The notes under the pieces were generated by a model, which was not told the origin of the DNA, ran no database searches, and worked only from the letters and a program-made list of their open reading frames with translations. Positions 44,926 to 56,700 of a stretch of DNA of 64,000 nucleotides are shown one piece after another. The first letter of the stretch is position 1; every line of letters starts with the position of its first letter. The DNA comes from Archivesica marissinica (Eukaryota > Mollusca > Bivalvia > Venerida > Vesicomyidae): contig CM026400.1 of the NCBI GenBank assembly GCA_014843695.1, positions 40,823,139 through 40,887,138 of the forward strand, read 5' to 3'. The position numbers were made by a program, and so were the translations under genes.

Positions 44926-45340
44926 CAGGTGCCGAGTTTTATATAACACTGTTAACAAACGTTGATAGGTCTACATGTCGTATCAACAAAGGAAACAAAA
45001 TGAAAGAATTTGAGCAAACGTATGAACAGTGAATAGGTAAAGCCGAAGTATGAATGTTTGGTCATGACTGAATTTGTTAGCGTAAAGAACCGTGAGACTG
45101 ACTTATTTATTAATAAATGGTCGGACAAGGTACAGGTGCATGTACACGAAAAGGTCCTGCCGTGAGAACAATTTTAAATATTCGGGGTGTATAGGTACAT
45201 ATGCGGTTTTGGTTGCCTACACATAAATTAGACGTGATGTTGGGCTATAGAAACAAACTGCCTATAGCAATAACACCATCATACCAAACATGAAGTGTCC
45301 ATCTTAGTACTATCAACATCATCCAACGTATTCATTGTTT
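44926..45340. other. no gene seen
   Basis: Nothing recognisable. Confidence 0.45.
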
Positions 45341-45353
45341 CGTTTACAAATCT

Positions 45354-45581
45354 TATACAAATTTATTTTAGCTCGATTGCTAAACAAGTTATTTCAACTT
45401 ATATTAATCACTCTCGATACCTCATTCCTGATGGAATCCATCGCCAGGAGGGAGAGAGAACAGGCAACGTGGAATTTAAATGCCTTGCCTAAGGGCACAA
45501 TCGTAACAGCTCCAGCAGGGCTCGATCTCCGGACCTTTCGCACCTGAAGTGAACTCGATCACTGCGTTATCACGACTTCCA
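45354..45581 (-). mobile_element. SINE family D, copy 5 (minus) with 13-bp target-site duplication
   Basis: Head GAAGTCGTGATAACGCAGTG, B box GAGATCGAGCCC, full body and tail. CGTTTACAAATCT occurs at 45341-45353 and 45582-45594. Confidence 0.93.
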
Positions 45582-45760
45582 CGTTTACAAATCTAATTGG
45601 AGAAAACAATAAACATGCTTAGAATTCAGGCTTTATCCAATAAAAGGGTTTATATTCCATATACCAAATATATATATGGATCTCACAACATTAATAAGAT
45701 TACAGTAGTTTAGTTTATGTCAGTGTAATCAGCATATATACAATATCAACATATATACAC

Positions 45761-46024
45761 CGTCTCCGTGGCCCAGTGGTTAAGGCGTCCGCCTACGGAG
45801 CGGGAGATCGAAGGTTCGAATCTCGTTCGTTCTGATATGGCCTGTTGGTGAGCCGCCAGCTAGTTAAATAATGGTTACCGATTGCCTACCAGCCTGGCAT
45901 ACAAGCATAGGATTCGGGAAGTACTGATGTTCATAAAAAGAGGTGTCTCATAAGTCAGAGATGACTGGCCCTTTAAATAGTGGTGACACTATAATAAACA
46001 AACACTTTAGTTTACTTTACTTTT
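45761..46024 (+). mobile_element. SINE family B, copy 3 (best preserved)
   Basis: Head CGTCTCCGTGGCCCAGTGGT and TCCGCCTACGGAGCGGG (anticodon loop CTACGGA, ACG). B box GGTTCGAATCTC. Body GATATGGCCTGTTGGTGAGC, GGTTACCGATTGCCTACCAG, ATGACTGGCCCTTTAAATAG. Tail CACTTTAGTTTACTTTACTT. Confidence 0.92.
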
Positions 46025-46385
46025 TATATAGTATGTTAATACTGTTGTATGTTAGCACTTGTCTATTCAAATTGATATAGTGTTGTTCTGTTTTCATTAC
46101 ATGTACATGTTTTGAATATGTGTAATTAGTATGTATATTGATCATAACATTTGGAAAATAATATGATTACTGTGTGTTGCTGCTAGCAGAGAGCTTTAAC
46201 GAGATATGTGTCGATTGAAAGACTTCTGAAATAAAATAGGTTGGGTTTCACTTGCTGATCGCCAGAAAATACAAAACTTGGTAACTATTTACTGAGCTAC
46301 AACTGGTACTTTACCGGATTACATGGATATACTTAGTCTCGACATTGTTGCAGAACATACATAATACAATCTTAGAAATATACAG
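46025..46385. other. AT-rich stretch, no gene seen
   Basis: Nothing recognisable before the array. Confidence 0.45.
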
Positions 46386-47372
46386 GACAGGACATAGAAA
46401 ACGCACACCTACATTATATACTAGAGGACATAGAAAACGCACACCTACATTATATACTAGAGGACATAGAAAACGCACACCTACATTATATACTAGAGGA
46501 CATAGAAAACGCACACCTACATTATATACTAGAGGACATAGAAAACGCACACCTACATTATATACTAGAGGACATAGAAAACGCACACCTACATTATATA
46601 CTAGAGGACATAGAAAACGCACACCTACATTATATACTAGAGGACATAGAAAACGCACACCTACATTATATACTAGAGGACATAGAAAACGCACACCTAC
46701 ATTATATACTAGAGGACATAGAAAACGCACACCTACATTATATACTAGAGGACATAGAAAACGCACACCTACATTATATACTAGAGGACATAGAAAACGC
46801 ACACCTACATTATATACTAGAGGACATAGAAAACGCACACCTACATTATATACTAGAGGACATAGAAAACGCACACCTACATTATATGCTAGAGGACATA
46901 GAAAACGCACACCTACATTATATACTAGTGGACATAGAAAACGCACGCCTACATTATATACTAGAGGACATAGAAAACGCACACCTACATTATATACATT
47001 ATATACTAGAGGACATAGAAAACGCACACCTACATTATATACTAGAGGACATAGAAAACGCACACCTACATAATATACTAGAGGACATTGAAAACGCAGA
47101 CCTACATTATATACTAGAGGACATAGAAAACGCACACATACATTATATGAGTATTATTACATGAAAACTAAATACGAAGGATTCCATCAAAGATATATAA
47201 CATCTTTATTACAAAACACAAACTGAACATCTAAAAATGTTCCAAAATGTTTAAAACTATGTATTTATATAGTTATTGTTTTTCATTTAAAAACACACTT
47301 ATCCGAAGTGTGCGTTTTCTATGGCCTCTAGTATACTTATCCGAAGTGTGCGTTTTCTATGGCCTCTAGTAT
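46386..47372 (+). mobile_element. MITE-36, copy 3, with expanded 5' terminal repeat (about 21 units) and a duplicated 3' terminal repeat
   Basis: Array 46386-47152, then the shared body (TATTATTACATGAAAACTAA ... TTTTTCATTTAAAAACACAC), then the inverted terminal segment twice in tandem with a 38-bp spacing (from 47297 and 47335: ACTTATCCGAAGTGTGCGTT followed by TTCTATGGCCTCTAGTAT). Copies 1 and 2 have this segment once. The array units are far more uniform than those at 8.8 kb, so this expansion is younger or more recently homogenised. One unit has a 9-base slip (TATACATTATATAC). Confidence 0.82.
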
Positions 47373-47920
47373 AGCAATATAATGACATACGTAAATTTAT
47401 TCAAAATCCTTCATTCCAGCATCTATTCCCTTTGGAATTACCTTGATTTAGATATCAAGAATTCCCAGTTTTTGAATATTTTTTAATAACAGCGTTTTTC
47501 AAACCACCAGACGTACCCTAGTTACTGTTTCCTAGGCGAACGATTATATTATGTTTCCATGCAAGAATGGTAGTAATGGCCTATACTTTAACCAATTTAA
47601 GGGATGACCTAAACTCCGAAACATGAAGACACTGAACAGTTCCTCTTTTAAACGTACATATTTCGGAATGCAAAGTATTGAATTATATAGAGAGACCAGA
47701 TTATTGCATCCCCTTAATGCAAGAATGTTACGAATATATCATCACGAGCAGATAACGTGTTTAATTGCTTCGTCGCTCCAAGGAGTATATGAAACGCAAC
47801 GTATTCTTTCTGAATAAAAACTACGATGCACAGAACATTTCAAAATACAGTGCATACGCCCAATATGAATACTATGTCCATTTCATGATTACAAAGATGT
47901 ATGAATCTGGCAGAAACGTC
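47373..47920. other. no gene recognised
   Basis: Two overlapping plus-strand frames of 64 and 71 codons (47623-47980) show no known motif. Confidence 0.4.
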
Positions 47921-48470
47921 TTTTTCTGGACGAATGGGAATTTATGTGCTACGAATTACTGCTATGTATTCGTATTATAGGTATATCGTATTATAGGTAT
48001 ATCGTATTATAGGTATATCGTATTATAGGTATATCGTATTATAGGTATATCGTATTATAGGTATATCGTATTATAGGTATATCGTATTATAGGTATTAAA
48101 AGTGTCCAATTGTTTTCAGAGAACTAATGCCAAGCGTTCACTGGTGTGCTCATAGAAATACAGGCTTGAGCTGGAAACCAGAAATGGCCAAGTCAATCTA
48201 TTTACTCAGTTGAAATTCTGCAACAATAATTGGTTCCCATATGATTCGCAGATGTTCCGGCAGGGATGTCGTATATACATACTATTATGCTGGACAGGGT
48301 TGCATGTTATTATCAACATATTTGCATTTAATTACTAAATTATGCAATATAATGTATATACATTCACTTAATACACTATCCGAGTGTATATTATGCAGAG
48401 TAAATGTTCAATCGTCCTTCTATTACATATACATATTTATTTAACATATTAGTTTTTCTTGTTCTTACTC
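47921..48470 (+). repeat. inverted repeat pair R2, left member
   Basis: Aligns with the minus strand of 50250-50660 from TTCTGGACGAATGGGAA to TTTTTCTTGTTCTTACTC, with about 85-90 percent identity by eye outside indels. It contains an extra 16-bp array (47969-48096) not in the partner. The element class is unknown, and hydrophobic frames in both members are not conserved as a whole. Confidence 0.75.
47969..48096. repeat. 16-bp array (CGTATTATAGGTATAT), 8 units
   Basis: Perfect units GTATATCGTATTATAG. The partner repeat has the corresponding word once (CGTATTACAGGTATTAAAAG on its minus strand), so the array arose after the two copies separated. Confidence 0.93.
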
Positions 48471-48486
48471 TTGTTACAGTCCTATA

Positions 48487-48533
48487 TTTTACCTATGTTT
48501 TACCTATGTTTTACCTATGTTCTACCTATGTTT
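48487..48533. repeat. 12-bp repeat (TGTTTTACCTAT), 4 units
   Basis: Four units, the last with C for T. Confidence 0.85.
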
Positions 48534-48654
48534 AAGTTGCAGGTCAGTGGTAAGTGTTGGTGTTGATAATGTGTACTCGAATGTGTATGGTAAGTGTCAA
48601 CGCAATATCTGCGCCATTCTTTGGGTATATAATTATGTTTAAGACACTTTTTTC

Positions 48655-49160
48655 TATGTTTGGTCAACATTCAATTTCAAGGTCACTCATATGGTGGGTA
48701 TCTACTATGAGTGTAGGGAATTAGTCATCAGATATGTATGCGAAGCTTCAAAGAAATACCTTCCGCAGGTATTTCTTGACGCATAAATAATTTATTAAAT
48801 CGGACTACTTTTGCCTAAATTCAATGTCACTCTAGGGGTGATGGCTTACCATGGGCGTAAAGAATTAACACTAGGTCTAAGCAATGTTTCCAACAATCAT
48901 CTTCTATGAGAAATGATAATGCTTAAGCTGTTTTTTCCCACATAAATAATTTCTGAAATCGGACTAAATTTGGCCAACATTAAATGTCACTATTGGGTAT
49001 GTGGTGTTACTGGGTGTGAAGAGAATTAGTCACTGGGTGTGAATGCGAAGCTTCAAAGCAATACATTTGATGATGTTTGGGAAATGAAAATGTTTGATTG
49101 TTTTTAATCAGACTTGTTTTGGCTAAAATTCAAGTTCAATGTCACTCTTGGGTGGGATTT
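48655..49160. repeat. old tandem repeat of about 150 bp, 3-4 diverged units
   Basis: TCA(A/T)GGTCACTC-type words recur at 48680, 48822, 48984 and 49138. Each is followed by GGGTGTGAAG-like, GAATTAGTCA-like and GCGAAGCTTCAAAG-like blocks, and preceded by ATCGGACTA-TTTTG-CTAA. Divergence is high, so this array is much older than the others. Confidence 0.65.
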
Positions 49161-49399
49161 GTTAGGGGAACAACCACGGGAAACAGTATGCAAGCTATCA
49201 ACTAATTAAGTTTAACTTGTTCAGTTATATGTAAATATTATTGTTGACGTCACCACCAGAAAGGTGGCTGCTTTGTCTCGGTTTCCACTAAAGTTTGCCA
49301 ACTATTCAAATATTCCTCTTGAGAAGGGCAGTTTTACTAATGTTGTTAGAACTTATTGCCCAACCCATTATGCTTTTTTCTGTGCTGCTTTGTCATGAT

Positions 49400-49528
49400 T
49401 ATGTAATGTAAATGTAATGTAAATGTAATGTAAATGTAATGTAAATGTAATGTAAATGTAATGTAAATGTAATGTAAATGTAATGTAAATGTAATGTAAA
49501 TGTAATGTAAATGTAATGTAAATGTAAA
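49400..49528. repeat. 11-bp array (AATGTAATGTA), about 11 units
   Basis: Nearly perfect ATGTAAATGTA register repeats. Confidence 0.93.
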
Positions 49529-49575
49529 ATAGCAAATCAAATAGGATTAAACTGAATGAGCAGCTCTAACCCAAC

Positions 49576-49810
49576 TGTGTGTTTTACGTTTATTTATCGT
49601 CGCTATATCGTGCAATGATACAGACAGAGACCCATTCCAGAATCTCCTCTGGTTCTTTTACATACACGATGTTAAGCACCGACACGAGCTATCGGTTTAA
49701 AGTTCCATCTGAAAGACTGTTAATTTTATTAGGGTCAGAGGGGGGATCGAACCTGTGATCCCTGGATTACCAGTCCAGCGTGTTATCACTGGACTACAGA
49801 TCCGTCTGAT
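49576..49810 (-). mobile_element. SINE family A, copy 14 (minus, internal deletion) with 11-bp target-site duplication
   Basis: Minus-strand head is intact. The 3' part lacks about 50 bases (between TATAGCGACGATAAATAAAC and TGCACGATA). TCTAACCCAAC flanks it at 49565-49575 and 49811-49821. Confidence 0.92.
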
Positions 49811-49943
49811 TCTAACCCAACGTACATAAACGTGCAAAATGACCAATCACGCAAATGGTCATACCCAACGCACACACACATGTAACATGGTGAATCTCAC
49901 ATCTGAGAGTTACGAAATAATGAGTGGCATCTTAACAACAACT

Positions 49944-50190
49944 AGTCATGGCCTAGTCCGCCTGCGGAGCGGTATGTCGAAGATTCGAACCTCGTCAGGG
50001 GTTCATTTTGATATGGCCTGTTTGTGAGCCGCCAGCTAGTGAAACATAAGCTCCTATCAACCATGTGCATGACCGTCAAAGATAAGATTCGGGAAGTACT
50101 GTTGTCCATAAGAAGTGTCACATAAGTCAGAAACGACTGGCCCTTTCAATAGTGGTGACACTATAATAAACAAACATTTCACTTTACTTT
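49944..50190 (+). mobile_element. SINE family B, copy 4 (head partly deleted)
   Basis: ATGGCCTAGTCCGCCTGCGG, then AGATTCGAACCTCGTCAGGG, GATATGGCCTGTTTGTGAGC, a diverged middle, and ACGACTGGCCCTTTCAATAG to the tail. The A-box arm is shortened. Confidence 0.85.
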
Positions 50191-50249
50191 ATATAGACAT
50201 TTGAAGTACAGGTACATGTATATTTATTGTATACAATTAATGGGAGAAG

Positions 50250-50660
50250 TGAAGAGTAACAAGAAAAAATATTACATATAAATATAAATCTGTAATAGAA
50301 GGACGATTGAAAACTCACTCTGCATAATACACACCCTGATATATAAATTAAACAGTGAATTAATTTAGTAATTAAATGCAAATATGTTGAAAATAACATG
50401 AAACCCTGTCCAACATAATAGTATATGCAACATCCCTGCTGGAACATCCGCGAATCATATATAGGGAACCAAATATTGTTGCAGAATTCCAACTTAGTAA
50501 ATAGATTGACCTGGTGGCCATTTCTGGATTCCAGCTCAAGCCTATGTTTCTATGCGCACACCAGTGAAAGCTTGGAACTAGTTCCCTGAAAACAATCGGA
50601 CACTTTTAATACCTGTAATACGAATACGTAGCAGTAATTCCCATTTGTCCAGAATGAAAA
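50250..50660 (-). repeat. inverted repeat pair R2, right member
   Basis: Minus-strand partner of 47921-48470. The first shared word is TTCTGGACAAATGGGAA, the last AATATTTTTTCTTGTTACTC. It keeps single-copy sequence where the left member has the 16-bp array. Confidence 0.75.
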
Positions 50661-51534
50661 ATAGAGGAATGAGTATAGATTGCATAAACAAGACAGGACT
50701 ATAATTGATCAAAACAAGAACCCAGTACAGACGCTCGCCCACATTGTTCGCCGGTGGTAAGGGCAAATAAGCAAAACCATCGCCATTACAGAGTGTCTTA
50801 GCATTTCTCATACATTCCTTGAACAATGCATGACACAAAACAACACAGTATGCAATCTTATTTGGTGCAAAACTGCATCGGATACGATAAAAATGTGCAA
50901 TGCTTTCGTGCTATAAATCAAATCATCGTGAGAACTTAACACACTGGAGTGAAACGCACTAAGTGCTTGCAATTTTAGCATTGATGTTAACTTTTTGACA
51001 GAGTTAGCTAAGATAGTTTGTACATTCTACCTAACATCAAATTTTGCTTGCGTTTTGGGGAAACTGAATGGGTCTCTGAATTAAACAGTGCTGATTCTAT
51101 CAGTGTGTAAAACAATACGTCACGTGACTTTCAGCGGAAACTTAGGCAGAGCTGGTGTAAGAATACATTTACGAAGTATCCATGTTGTCAGGCGACATTT
51201 CTGTGATCCGATATGTATGCGTGTTGCACTATACTCTACAAATATGTAATGCAAGATGCCATATCTATACAATTGGGTACATGGAAACCGTTGCTGTCAA
51301 TTTCGTATTATTTGAACAGACACTTATGGTGTGCATTGTGTGATAACGGATGGACTCAGCGTCTGGAATGTTTAAATGACAGAGCCAACAACATTTGGGA
51401 GGTATTTTTAATTATGTGTGGCAAACTGTGATGTCATAAAAGTATCACTTGTAGCCTATGTTTATTGTTTCTACTTTGAAACATGTGAGCTAGTAGGATG
51501 CTTACACACACGCTAGTGTTGTTATTTAAGGAAT
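50661..51534. other. no gene recognised
   Basis: A minus-strand frame of 86 codons (50578-50838) has one strongly hydrophobic segment (VLVLINYSPVLFMQSILIPL), but no family is recognised, and it runs into repeat R2. Confidence 0.4.
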
Positions 51535-51990
51535 GAATCGTGGGTTAATAATTTCCATTGGGATATGAACTACATTGGGCATGTTTAAAGTGTGTGTGGA
51601 GGACGAAGGCATCCACGCTAACTGTAATAAGCAGGCCCAATGTAGTTCATACACCGATGGAAATTATTAACCCGCGATTAATTACTTAAATTTACATTAA
51701 TTATTATAATTATTAATTATTATTTTCAATGACACAAAGACAAAAATAGCACACTTTGCATTTAAAATGTACATAGTCCAGATGTGCGTCTTGCCATGTG
51801 CCGACCTGGTAAATAGATCATCACTGGAACAACGCATACTGACACGCTTTTTCCCGCGAGGAACGCTGCCTAACACTGCGAATGCGCATGCTGCCCGTAA
51901 CTTCGAGTGCGCATGTCAGCTGCATATCATTAGTGAAGAAATTCATACGAAAATGGATACAATCATCGAAAGAAATGCAGTAGGGAGGTA
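51535..51990 (+). repeat. dispersed repeat R3, copy 3, with a 42-base inverted repeat
   Basis: Inverse of 4320-4745. It starts with TTAATAATTTCCATTGGGAT and CACTACATTGGGC-like words, which recur inverted at about 51637-51680, forming a hairpin with 42-base arms and a loop of about 45 bases. Downstream it holds the NTANAH and FECACQLHIIS reading shared with copies 1 and 2. A foldback-type element is possible. Confidence 0.62.
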
Positions 51991-52522
51991 ATACATGCTT
52001 GTAATGTATGTTTCATGTTCGTGGAAGATCCCGTTTCCTTTATTTATTAAGAGCCAGTAAGAGTTGTCAACCACAAAAAGGTGAGTACTGAAGTATGAAA
52101 TATTTAAATATTTATCATACACTATCTATTTGACAATACTTTACGGTTATTATTTCTAGGGCGGGAAACCAATGGTGCTGATCAGATAAACAGTATTTTA
52201 TGTGAAAAGTGAAATCTATAAAAAGATGAAGTATAAAACTGATTAAATAACTGTCTTTACAAAATTCGTGCGTCTATGATGCAATGAAGATGAAAGGCTT
52301 GCGAATATAATTAGTTTTCAAATATTCAAAGCATTTATCTTACAAGCATTACGGCTTAGTCACCCGTAACGTCTATCAATAGGGTATATCACAAGAAAAC
52401 TTAAGATTAAAGGCAGGTTTTTTGCTTAACGAAATATAAGCACGATTTACACCCTGTAAGCTTGTACGATTTCAGACAATATCAAACCAACAGTGAGGAA
52501 CAAAGACATGTTTCTGTCATTG
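51991..52522. other. AT-rich stretch, no gene seen
   Basis: Nothing recognisable. Confidence 0.5.
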
Positions 52523-52533
52523 AAAATTAGAGT

Positions 52534-52752
52534 TCATACACATTTATTTGAACTAGATTGCGAAACAAGTTCTCACAACCTATATTAATCACTCGCGAGA
52601 CCTCATTCGTGATGGAATCCATCGCCACGAGGGAGAGAGAAGGGGCATGTGGAATGTAAGTGCCTTGCCTAAGGGCACAATCGTAACGGTTCAACATGGC
52701 TCGAACTCGGGGCCTTTCGTACCTGAAGCGAAAGTGCTATCACGACTTCTAC
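52534..52752 (-). mobile_element. SINE family D, copy 6 (minus) with 11-bp target-site duplication
   Basis: Tail, body and B box are intact, and the A-box region is shortened (AGAAGTCGTGATAGCACTTT on the minus strand). AAAATTAGAGT lies at 52523-52533 and 52753-52763. Confidence 0.92.
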
Positions 52753-52789
52753 AAAATTAGAGTATTTATTTTATACATAGAAAACAATT

Positions 52790-53021
52790 TGCACAGCGGA
52801 AATCGAGATGCTATTTTTAAAACAAGTTCTTTCAACTTATATTAATCACTCTCGAGAGCTCATTCCTGATGGAATCCATCGCCATGAAGGAGAGAGAAGA
52901 GGCAATGTGGAATTTAAACGCCTTACCTAAGGGCACACTCGTAACGGCTCCAGCGGGGCTCGAACTCCGAGACGTTCGCACTTGAAGCGAACGCGCTTCT
53001 ACTGCGCTATCACTACTTCCA
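52790..53021 (-). mobile_element. SINE family D, copy 7 (minus)
   Basis: Head GAAGTAGTGATAGCGCAGTA, B box GAGTTCGAGCCC, full body GTTACGAGTGTGCCCTTAGG. The extreme 3' tail (AATCGAGCTAAAATAAAT) is missing. It lies 40 bases from copy 6 in the same orientation. Confidence 0.9.
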
Positions 53022-53199
53022 CTAAGGTATGGCAGTAAAATCTAGCTTTGAATCGTATATATCTATATATCTATTAAGAACATAGAAAGTGTAAGTGCTT
53101 ATATACTTTGGTTCGTCTTATCACGAAAATTCAGCACACGTGATATTTTATATGGTGTAATGTGCGTACCTCCTCAATATAATCCCTTTGCTGCAATAC

Positions 53200-53740
53200 A
53201 GTCAAATTCAATAAGAGTTTAGCTTTCATTTCAATCCACTTGTATTTATTGTGTACATAATTATTTTTAGTAAATTATGTTGTATAATGTCGGATAAATA
53301 TGCTCAAACAAATACAGTCAAATAACAATTGGTTCGTAGAAATTGTTGATGAATACAATTATCTTAGAATTGTATACAGTCCAAGTGGTACCTTAGCTAT
53401 GCATTTCCTAACAAAAATGTCAAAACTGTTGCATTTACTTATTCATATGCATATTTTGTTTTTTTCAAAAACACTGTACTATGGATGTGAAATTTCGCTT
53501 TGCAGAACTATTGATTATATAGAAAGAGTCCTGCTGAAGGTTTTGAGAATAGTTTAGGCTTACAATCTAGCACTCCAAAGTTTATGATATATGGTGACAC
53601 CGGTGTTAACCCACAGTTTCTGTCGATATAGAATCAAAACTTATTTCATATTGGTCAAATCTAGTGCAACAACCTAGCATGTCTGTTATATAGATTAATG
53701 CTAGCAATTTGATGTGTTGTCAAATCACACATGACTGTAT
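53200..53740 (+). pseudogene. LINE reverse transcriptase fragment, frameshifted
   Basis: The plus strand reads FVEIVDEYNYLRIVYSPSGT, then LYYGCEISLCRTIDYIERVL (53300-53557), and after a frame change STPKFMIYGDTGVNP (about 53565-53610). This is the thumb and following region of a LINE reverse transcriptase, the part just upstream of what is kept at 30.5-30.9 kb. The preceding 80 bases also occur around 26065-26430. The fragment ends about 15 bases before the 57-bp array. Confidence 0.75.
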
Positions 53741-53754
53741 ATGTATATCATATG

Positions 53755-56700
53755 TCCATTCATAGAGTGTCCTGGAATTCCGTGGAGACGCCGTTATGTA
53801 AGCCGTTAGATATACTCCAGTGGCCGGTATGTCCATTCATATAGTGTCCTGTAATTCCGTGGAGACACCGTTCTGTAAGCGGTTAGATATACTCCAGTGG
53901 CCGGTATGTCCATTCATATAGTGTCCTGGGCTTCCGTGGAGACGCCGTTCTGTAAGCGGTTAGATATTCTCCATTGGCCGGTATGTCCATTCATAGAGTG
54001 TCCTGGGCTTCCGTGGAGACGCCGTTCTGTAAGCGGTTAGATATACCCCAGTGGCCGGTATGTCCATTCATATAGTGTCCTGGAATTCCGTGGAGACGCC
54101 GTTATGTAAGCGGTTAGATATACTCTAGTGGCCGGTATGTCCATTCATAGAGTGTCCTGTGGTGCCACCGTTCTGTAAGCGTTTAGATATACTCCAGTGG
54201 CCGGTATGTCCATTCATAGAGTGTCCTGGACGTCCATGGAGACGCCGTTCTGTAAGCGGTTAGATACATTCATAGAGTGTCCTGGACGTCCGTGGAGACA
54301 CCGTTCTGTAAGCGTTTAGATACCATTCATAGAGTGTCCTGGACGTCCGTGGAGACGCCGTTCTGTAAGCGGTTAGATACATTCATAGAGTGTCCTGGAC
54401 GTCCGTGGAGACGCCGCCGTTCTGTAAGCGGTTAGATACATTCATAGAGTGTCCAGGACGTCTGTGGAGACACCGTTCTGTAAGCGGTTAGATACATTCA
54501 TAGAGTGTCCTGGACGTCCGTGGAGACGCCGCCGTTCTGTAAGCGGTTAGATACATTCACAGAGTGTCATGGACTTCCGTGGAGACGCCGTTCTGTAAGC
54601 GGTAGATACCTTTCATAGAGTTTCCTGGACGTCCGTGCAGGCGCCGTTCTGTAAGCGGTTATATACCATTCATAGAGTGTCCTGGACGTCCGTGGAGACG
54701 CCGTTCTGTAAGCGGTTAGATATACCCCAGTGGCCGGTATGTCCATTCATATAGTGTCCTGGAATTCCGTGGAGACGCCGTTATGTAAGCGGTTAGATAT
54801 ACTCTAGTGGCCGGTATGTCCATTCATAGAGTGTCCTGTGGTGCCACCGTTCTGTAAGCGTTTAGATATACTCCAGTGGCCGGTATGTCCATTCATAGAG
54901 TGTCCTGGACGTCCATGGAGACGCCGTTCTGTAAGCGGTTAGATACATTCATAGAGTGTCCTGGACGTCCGTGGAGACACCGTTCTGTAAGCGGTAGATA
55001 CCTTTCATAGAGTTTCCTGGACGTCCGTGCAGGCGCCGTTCTGTAAGCGGTTAGATACCATTCATAGAGTGTCCTGGACGTCCGTGGAGACGCCGTTCTG
55101 TAAGCGGTTAGATACCATTCATAGAGTGTCCTGGACGTCCGTGGAGACACCGTTCTGTAAGCGGTAGATACCTTTCATAGAGTTTCCTGGACGTCCGTGC
55201 AGGCGCCGTTCTGTAAGCGGTTAGATACCATTCATAGAGTGTCCTGGACGTCCGTGGAGACGCCGTTCTGTAAGCGGTTAGATACCATTCATAGAGTGTC
55301 CTGGACGTCCGTGGAGACACCGTTCTGTAAGCGGTTAGATACATTCATAGAGTGTCCTGGACGTCCGTGGAGACGCCGCCGTTCTCTAAGCGGTTAGATA
55401 CATTCACAGAGTTTCATGGACTTCCGTGGAGACGCCGTTCTGTAAGCGGTAGATACCTTTCATAGAGTTTCCTGGACGTCCGTGCAGGCGCCGTTCTGTA
55501 AGCGGTTATATACCATTCATAGAGTGTCCTGGACGTCCGTGGAGACGCCGTTCTGTAAGCGGTTAGATACCATTCATAGAGTGTCCTGGACGTCCATAGA
55601 GGCACCGTTCTGTAAGCGGTTAGATACCATTCATAGAGTGTCCTGGACGTCCGTGGAAACGCCGTTCTGTAAACGGTAGATACCATTCATAGAGTGTCCT
55701 GGACGTCCATGGAAACGCTGTTCTGTAAGCGGTTAGATACATTCATAGAGTGTCCTGGACTTCCGTGGAAACGCCGTTCTGTAAGCGGTTAGATACCATT
55801 CATAGAGTGTCCTGGACGTCCGTGGAGGCACCGTTCTGTAAGCGGTTAGATACCATTCATAGAGTGACCTGGACGTCCGTGGAGGCACCGTTCTGTAAGC
55901 GGTTAGATACATTCATAGAGTGAACTGGACGTCCGTGGAGGCACCGTTCTGTAAGCGGTTAGATACCATTCATAGAGTGACCCGCACGTCCGTGGAGGCA
56001 CCGTTCTGTAAGCGGTTAGATACCATTCATAGAGTGTCCTGGACTTCCGTGGAGCCATTGTTCTGTAAGCGGTTAGATACCATTCATAGAGTGCCCTGGA
56101 CGTCCATGGAGTCGCCGTTCTGTAAGCGGTTAGATACCATTCATAGAGTGACCTGGACGTCCGTGGAGGCACCGTTCTGTAAGCGGTTAGATACCATTCA
56201 TAGAGTGACCTGGACGTCCGTGGAGGCACCGTTCTGTAAGCGGTTAGATACCATTCATAGAGTGTCATGGACGTCCGTGGAGACGCCGCCGTTCTGTAAG
56301 CGGTTAGATACCATTCATAGAGTGTCCTGGACGTCCGTGGAGACGCCGTTCTCTAAGCGGTTAGATACATTCATAGAGTGTACTGGACTTCCGTGGAGCC
56401 ATTGTTCTGTAAGCGGTTAGATACCATTCATAGAGTGCCCTGGACGTCCATGGAGACGCCGTTCTGTAAGCGGTTAGATACCATTCATAGAGTGTCCTGG
56501 ACGTCCGTGGAGACGCCGTTCTGTAAGCGGTTAGATACCATTCATAGAGGGCCCTGGACGTCCGTGGAGGCGCCGTTCTGTAAGCGGTTAGATACCATTC
56601 ATAGAGTGTCCTGGACGTCCGTGGAGACGCCGTTCTGTAAGCGGTTAGATACAATTCATAGAGTGTCCTGGACGTCCGTAGAGACGCCGTTCTGTAAGCG

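Noticed and set aside
43619..45032. Three overlapping frames of more than 430 codons
   Set aside because: All three phases of a stop-free 16-bp unit are open, which cannot all be coding.
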